DNA of 64,000 nt from Polytrichum commune (lineage: Eukaryota > Streptophyta > Polytrichopsida > Polytrichales > Polytrichaceae): assembly GCA_950295325.1 (NCBI GenBank), contig OX485805.1, positions 40,473,501 to 40,537,500 of the forward strand, read 5' to 3'. The position numbers and the translations under genes are program-made. The notes beneath the pieces are model-generated. The model worked only from the letters and a program-made list of their open reading frames with translations, did not search any database and was not told the DNA's origin. Positions 57,911 through 64,000 of the stretch are shown here, piece after piece; position 1 is the stretch's first letter; the number at the start of each line of letters is the position of its first letter.

Positions 57911-59044
57911 CATGTTAGGTAGGAAAATATATTTTACTATGCAAGAGGAAAATATTCTCGAATATACTAGTGCCAAGTGTTATTTTTTTAGTACACTTTA
58001 GTCAACCTATAGACCACTTTGTAACATAAGCATACATCTCATAACATTATTGACCATACTCATGCCAAGATATTGGTAAGCACACGTGAATGCCAAGTGT
58101 CATGAAGTGTCACTAATGATGAAGTTGTTGGTCGTTAATGTAACCTAACATATGCCTCAAAATAGGGTTTAAGTGACACTATTACGCATGTGACACTAAA
58201 TACCATTAACGGTGTAGTGTAAAGGGGGCCTAAGTTCCACCATTAGGGGGAATGGACTCAAAAGGTTGTTGCCCTTGTAATACCCAAAAAAATAGATTCT
58301 TAATATCCCAAGCCCTGTAGTAGAAGGGCGTACCCACGAGCTCACATGGCACATAAGGTGCCACATGGTTTTGGACCATGGGTCCGAGCCAATGGAGTCG
58401 TGCTTAGCGTACTCAACCTTGCCAATGTGACTCCGAAAGTACATAGTGGAGGTCCACACCCTAACGTGTCAATAGTTTAGTGGTTCCAATTTCTAATATC
58501 TTTGAGTTGAACCTCATTTTCATTTGAGTTTGGAAGACAAAATATTAGAGGAAATCCTTTTTTGGGACCAAACTCGTGGGCACCTTTTGAGTTCATTCCT
58601 CCCCTAATGTCCATTTATAGGATCACCAACTTGAACATTACAAAAATCCTTCCTGATTTCAAACTTCAAACTGCATGTGTCGGTGTCGAGATCTAGTAAA
58701 ACTACATTGTGCACATCTAACTTACAAGATTCATCAAGTCTTACTGGAAGGTGTGGATTGGGATGACGCTGAAGCATTTGAACGTTGGATCTAAGATTGG
58801 ACATCAAATGACAAAAGTTTAAAAGAGATTGGATAACTTGCTCAAAATATACTAACCATTCTAGGCTCATTAGTCAACATGAATTGGGGGGGGTCTGTAT
58901 GAACACTTAATAAACACAAAAATCTTGACTTTGATGATAACTTAAATATTCACATGAGAAGTGGGTGCAGAGTGAAAGGTATCCAAATAGCACACGTCTA
59001 CATTACCTTGTGCCACATTTTTTCAAAATTATATTCTACAATTG
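57911..59044. other. Gene-free stretch
   Basis: No gene is supported. A short family A-like motif (GTGACACTAAATACCATTAACGG) lies near 58190; it also occurs near 6965. It may mark the end of another decayed element. Confidence 0.4.
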
Positions 59045-59359
59045 GAATGGAGTTTTGGCAATCATCCTAGCATACAATATTTTTGCATAATTAGTAAGTT
59101 ATCGATCCATGCTAGAAGATAATGTGGAGACTTGAATGATAAAGATTGTATATCATTTCATTGAGGGTCAAACTCATTTTGGCATCTCAAGAAGTGAGAG
59201 AATCAATTTGACCCTTTGTGAACCAAAGTAGGTTGCTCTTCATTCATAACATGCACCACAAATGGTAAGAATTACTGATTTTGGAACCAAAGAAACCAAT
59301 GGAAATCGTATGGGACCAACTCCTGACATAAAATGTCACATTGAGGTGTAACCCTAATA
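59045..59359 (+). mobile_element. Inverted-repeat MITE family M, copy G (intergenic, diverged)
   Basis: The core TTCATTGAGGGTCAAACTCA, then TTTTGGCATCTCAAGAAGTG and GTAGGTTGCTCTTCATTCA, matches the ATR-intron copies in the A/D/F orientation. The ends are worn: the left is barely recognisable and the right reads TTGAGGTGTAACCCTAATA. It shows that the family is not confined to the ATR gene. Confidence 0.7.
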
Positions 59360-59639
59360 CCAAAACATCAAACTTAATTATGGAGGCTTTTGTGCTTCGA
59401 TTTGGCTCCTGGTATGCTTCTTCCAAATCCCAATGACCTTTTATTTACTAGGTCTCAAAAATTGGGCTTTCACAACCCCTCACCATAGTACTACATGGAT
59501 TTTGATCTTTACAGAGATCAATATTAGAAAAGTGGACCGATCGTTTGGTTGCTCAATTCAAACACCATGTGTAATGGTCAGAAGCCTAGTCTACATGAGA
59601 GTTATCCGTAAAGAAAAGCAGATGAAACCATGGATTTAG

Positions 59640-60045
59640 TCCCAAACCCTGAGTTTATGAGGATTAACATAAAGTCATCCAAGTCTTTTCAATGCTTAAA
59701 TTATCATACACAAAAGACCAACTTTCTAGCTTATCCTATTAGGATGGTTGGGCCAAGCTAGCCTTGCATAGGCTGATCCAAGATTTAGGACAACGAATCC
59801 AATGTGTAAACCCTATTTTAGATCCCAAAATATTTTGAGAGCTGGAAAGAGGAGGTTTCAAAAGTTACACCCAACTTTCCAATCAGGCTCCAATACATGA
59901 CAAGCTAATGGGCTCTAAAGAAAGAGTTTTCTAAAAGAAGGATTAAACCCACAATATTGTCTCTCTTTGAGGGACTTTACTTTAACTCTATTATTCCATT
60001 GTTCATTTTTCTAGCACCTACTATTGGGGGTGCCCTAAAAACATA
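59640..60045 (-). repeat. Dispersed repeat family C, copy 3 (inverted)
   Basis: This is the reverse complement of the family C copies at 17640 and 19200. It contains AGCCTTGCATAGGCTGATCC, CACCCAACTTTCCAATCAGG, and CTAATGGGCTC at the position where copy 2 carries its MITE. Like copy 1 it shows the MITE site unoccupied. Confidence 0.6.
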
Positions 60046-61752
60046 CATGCCTCCTATAGGTTTTATTGTTAGCTACCTTGGAATTAACCTCAATAAACTA
60101 ATGTGGGGATTTTGACCCCGATTTAGGTATTAATTTGGGTCAAAATAATAATTCTAAGGTTGTACATAGTAATCAAAGTAGTCACCCTCCTTGTTGATGG
60201 GTACTATGAACATTAATCCCAATATTATATATGTACATCAAACACCCTTCATGAAATGCCGAACTTCATAAAGGAGAGGCCACTTTCCATTTGACAACAT
60301 GACCTTGTTGAGTAAAGCATGACCTTGGTTCATTTAGGGTCAATAATAATGTAAGGTGCCCCGTAAATATTTAGAAATTAATTAACAACAACCAATTAGA
60401 GGGACGTGCAATGAGTGATATAACTGATAATTAATCATTCCAAAACAATAAGGGATGTGCATTTGTGGGGATGAAAACATCAAATGACAACAACAAAAGT
60501 AACAACACAGCGACCACAACTTTGAATGTATGCATAACCCTAACTATACTTATATCCTAGTTATATGGAAACTAGAGGTAAGGCTAGAACAACTTTAGAA
60601 CAGACTTTAAAAATGTACTCATGACCTAAACTAACTTACAAGATCAAGGCCGTCAGTGTAGCATTTGTTGTGTTAACTACTACATTGATTTAATGTGGCA
60701 TAAAATCAGTGTGCCATATTAATTGGAGTTGTCTTCATGAGTTGTAACATCATACTGTAGCAACTCTACTGTAGTTGCCACCCACCAATGGTGCAATCGT
60801 AATCTCGAAACTTACTGCAGCTTGCTTGAACACAAGGTATATGAAGGGAAGGAATGGAGGAAAAGGATGGAGAGGAATGGAATAATGTGGCACCTCTAAA
60901 GAAATTTCTTTCTCTAAATACTTATGGGATATTGTCAAGGGTTCACTATAGGAAGCAGAGCTGCAGAGGGGTAATAGGTAGAGGTGAAATGAAATCATAA
61001 ATTATCCTTGCATGAGACTTCTGCATACTATAAACAAATGGAGTGTTTCTGTCACACTCGGTGAGATTTGGCATGTAGTCTGGGAGGCAATTAGAAACTC
61101 TGCTGCATTGGAGACAAAAAGATCACCTAAAGCTTACAGAAAAACAATAGAAGATGACCAACACATTGCTTCATCGATAAGGATTGTCTCATTTATAATA
61201 TGATCCCTGGCCATAGTGCAATAATGCAATATTCCAGTTGCATAACAAATGTCCCTGAAGTAATCCACTTCCTGCAGTTGATGGAACCATCCTCACAAGC
61301 AAGCATCACACTAAGTACTGCACTCTTCTCAGTTACAAGCTACTCCTTCCAACAATCGTCATAAGATGACGGACAATGATAGATAGTACAAGTTCAAAAG
61401 AAAGAACGATATCAACCACTAGAACACATACTACAGGTAGGTCTATACTAGGTGGCACTAAGGTTTTTCTCACGCTCACGAAGTCGTCATTGCACCTAAT
61501 CAATCGAGTTTGCAAATCACACACCTCAGAGGGATTTCCAAATACACCTGAAAATTGTGTCTGCAACCATTGCTACTGCCAGCTATTTTCCTCCAACATA
61601 CTTTAAAAGTTGCGCATAAAGCACTCACCAGCACTTCTCCCTCCCTCTGCTGGATTGATCCTTCAGGTGGTCTACAAATTCTTCAAGGGAATCTAAGATT
61701 ATGGGGGAATGGATTTTCCTAAACACAAGAATGTCAAAAAATCCTATTGTAA
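60046..61752. other. Gene-free stretch downstream of the WG/GW gene
   Basis: No gene is supported. Its right end must contain the 3' untranslated region of the minus-strand WG/GW gene that stops at 61753. Frames at 60750-60998 (minus) and 61333-61566 (minus) are not recognisable. Confidence 0.4.
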
Positions 61753-64000
61753 CTAGGAGGCATACCCAGTGCCAGGGGGAACAGGTTGCTGCCTGTCCCA
61801 CCCTCCTCTGTCACGACCACCTCCATAATGTGGGCCACGACCCCCTCGATCCTGCCAGCGCCCACGTCCTCTATCTCCTCCTCTATCTTGTCGCGGACCA
61901 CCCCAGCCCCCTTGCGGTGGCCGAGGATTGTAGCCTCCATCAGTACCTGAGTGAATCATGTATCGTTATGATTATTGACCCTTAAAGGACCAGGGGTGTG
62001 TTTATACGAATACAAATGGTACTGAAATAATGTCTTATTTCTATGAGATTGAATCCATAATTAGCACAACCTATTGAAAAGAGGAAGAGAAACTAAAGTC
62101 ATATGTGGCAATGATGATTAGATTTACATGGTATAAACTTAAATCTAGGTCATTCATACAACTCAAATCCCCCTATATCCAATTTACAAATAGGTAGTCC
62201 CTGAATGGAATGATGCATATATGAGGGTAACATTTGATCCTTTAACAATAAAAGAAAAATAATCTTCAACCCCTCCATATGACACCTTGAATCCCAGAAT
62301 GGGCCTCTCAGACCTTTAAGGGCTAAAGTTCCCCAAGGTATCAATTCCACGAGAAAAAGGAACTTCTCACCACCTGTTAGAGTTGCTCATGAAGACTTCC
62401 TGATGGTAGCTTTTAAGGGTAGGAGCTATTACAAGGAAAACAAGAACAGGTCTTGTGCATCCCAAACCTACCCATGAACACCATGGATATTAAAGATAGC
62501 CAAATCTTCAACATAAAAACAGTGACCCAAAACTTCAAAGGGGTTGAGCTCCATGAATATACACAACTGGTGACCTCTTCAATGAGAAATCAGAATTCAA
62601 CAAAGCTCCTACCTGGAGCTGCTTCTGGTTGATCCCACCCACCACCAGCAGTACTTCCACTACCTCCAGCACCCCACCCCTCTGCTGATGGGGATATTGC
62701 ACCCCAATCAGGTCCACCTTCTGGTACACTTTCCTTCTCTTCTGTTGTATCCCAACCAGATTTTTCCGTAGACTCTGAATCTTTATGTCTGGGTTCAGCC
62801 CATGGATCACTGTTTGAAGGCACTGGATCCTCTTTCCAGCCAGCAGCAGTTTTAGGAACTGTATCATCTTTGGCATCACTCCAGCCGCTTGATTTTCTCC
62901 CCCCATTGTTCTCACCTGAAGGGCTTGGTCCAGGAACCCCTCTGGAGCTCTTCTCACTGCTCCAACCACCACCACTGGTATCCTCTGCTCTAAACTCACT
63001 ACCTGGCGCAGCAGGTTCAGCAGATGCATCCCAGTCACCTCCTGAGGGGGTGATTTCTCCTGCACAATTTGACAATGTTAGGAGTTGATATATCCCAACT
63101 TCACACATCATAATGAAGGAAGACAAAACACTAAAGTTGAAGAGTCTACTGTGATATCTGATTCATCACACATCCACCTGCAGGAGGTGCTCGTGCAGGA
63201 GTCCCAGCCTGGGTACTTTGCCCAAGAGAAGACGCCTCCCAATTGTTAACTCCATTGCCACTTCGTGAGGGGGTACTGCCACCCTCCTTCCAACCACCAG
63301 GAGCAGGCTTCCTTGCTGGTGAAGCTGATATATCAGAACTCCAACCATTTGACTTTACACCCCCACGTCCACCTCCACCTTGGTCCCAACCCCCTCTATC
63401 ACGACCTCCTCCGCCTCGTCCACCTTGATTCCAACCACTGTCTCGAGCCCCACCTCGTCCACTGAACCCACCTTGGCCTCCTGCTTGAGCAGGATCCCAT
63501 CCACTTGAAGCTGGCATGCTAGCCCACCCATCCCCTGTTCCCCCCTCCACATTCGTCCCGCTATCCCAACCAATATTGCCGGCTGTTCCACTCCTTGCAT
63601 TTCCACTTTTGTCCCCCCAGTTACTACCTCCTGCAACGCTGCTATCCCAAGCTCCTCCACCACCACTTCCTGTGACTGTGCCTTTGTCCCAAACCCCTTC
63701 TCGAGAGGATCCGCCCGAATTCTCCCAGCCCCCCCGACCAGAACCTCCACTCTTATCCCAGCCACTTCTGGAAGAAGGATCAGTGTCCCACCCACTGCTG
63801 GTGCCTCCATTATCTGCACCTGAGCGACCACTTCCTTTATCCCAACCAGAGTTTCCACTTCCCCGACCACCCCAAGCCCCCCTTCCCCAACCACCACCGC
63901 TGCCCCTGGAGTTCCCACCCCGATCTCCCCAGCTCATTCTTGAATCGTAACCAGAACCACCTGAATCAGACGGCTTCCGAGAGCCTGCACTGTATCCATA
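61753..64000 (-). CDS. WG/GW-repeat (Argonaute-hook) and RGG-rich protein, C-terminal part; SPT5-like/KTF1 candidate
   Basis: Three exons are visible, read right to left: 64000-63178 (open at the window edge), 63059-62613 and 61946-61753, all junctions GT-AG and phase 1. They give the last 487 aa before a TAG stop. About 30 Trp are present and most are next to Gly (SWGDRGG, GGGWGRGAWGG, SGWDKG, NIGWDSG, AEGWGAGG), in Gly/Ser-rich sequence. Such arrays bind Argonaute proteins in plant SPT5L/KTF1 and in the Pol V subunit NRPE1. The last exon is RGG-like (QDRGGDRGRGRWQDRGGRG) and there is no DeCL domain, which argues against NRPE1 and favours SPT5L/KTF1 or another WG protein. The KOW/NGN domains that would settle it lie beyond the window. 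Confidence 0.85.

Noticed and set aside
61753-64000. NRPE1 (Pol V largest subunit) C-terminal domain
   Set aside because: WG repeats fit, but no DeCL domain or QS-rich tail is seen and the end is RGG-like, so an SPT5-like or other WG protein is preferred.

Overview
The window is nuclear DNA from a land plant. Its genes carry many GT-AG introns, and the proteins are plant orthologues: the checkpoint kinase ATR, the mRNA 3'-end nuclease CPSF73-I, an OVATE family protein, a plant TMEM128 and a WG/GW-rich Argonaute-hook protein. The lineage cannot be fixed from sequence alone. A very long OVATE protein and rather diverged orthologues would fit a non-seed plant, but this is a weak inference.

Layout. 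1-8845: AT-rich, gene-free DNA with decayed dispersed repeats. 8846-11559: a 74-bp tandem array, then a GC-rich, duplicated leader or promoter upstream of the OVATE gene. 11560-15725 (+): OVATE family protein in two exons, 1305 aa. 15726-22611: repeats, including a ~236-bp tandem array and a nested MITE whose unoccupied insertion site survives in sister repeats. 22612-25051 (+): TMEM128 in four exons, 174 aa. 25052-27084: a 512-bp terminal-inverted-repeat element and other repeats. 27085-30769 (-): CPSF73-I in seven coding exons, 680 aa. 30770-32577: shared head-to-head promoter region. 32578-53666 (+): ATR in 25 exons, 2802 aa. Its introns hold six copies of one inverted-repeat MITE, a 5S-rRNA-derived sequence and several tandem duplications, one of which copied the start of exon 14. 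53667-61752: gene-free and repeat-rich. 61753 to beyond 64000 (-): the last three exons of a WG/GW- and RGG-rich protein.

The genes are unrelated housekeeping and regulatory loci, not an operon or pathway cluster. Every splice junction was placed by hand from GT/AG sites, reading phase and protein-family conservation, and each assembled CDS stays in frame to its stop. The most unusual content is non-coding: hairpin-prone MITEs concentrated in ATR introns, a decoy copy of exon 14 that lost its splice acceptor, the 5S-derived insertion, and a general tendency to short tandem duplications of 74 to 415 bp.
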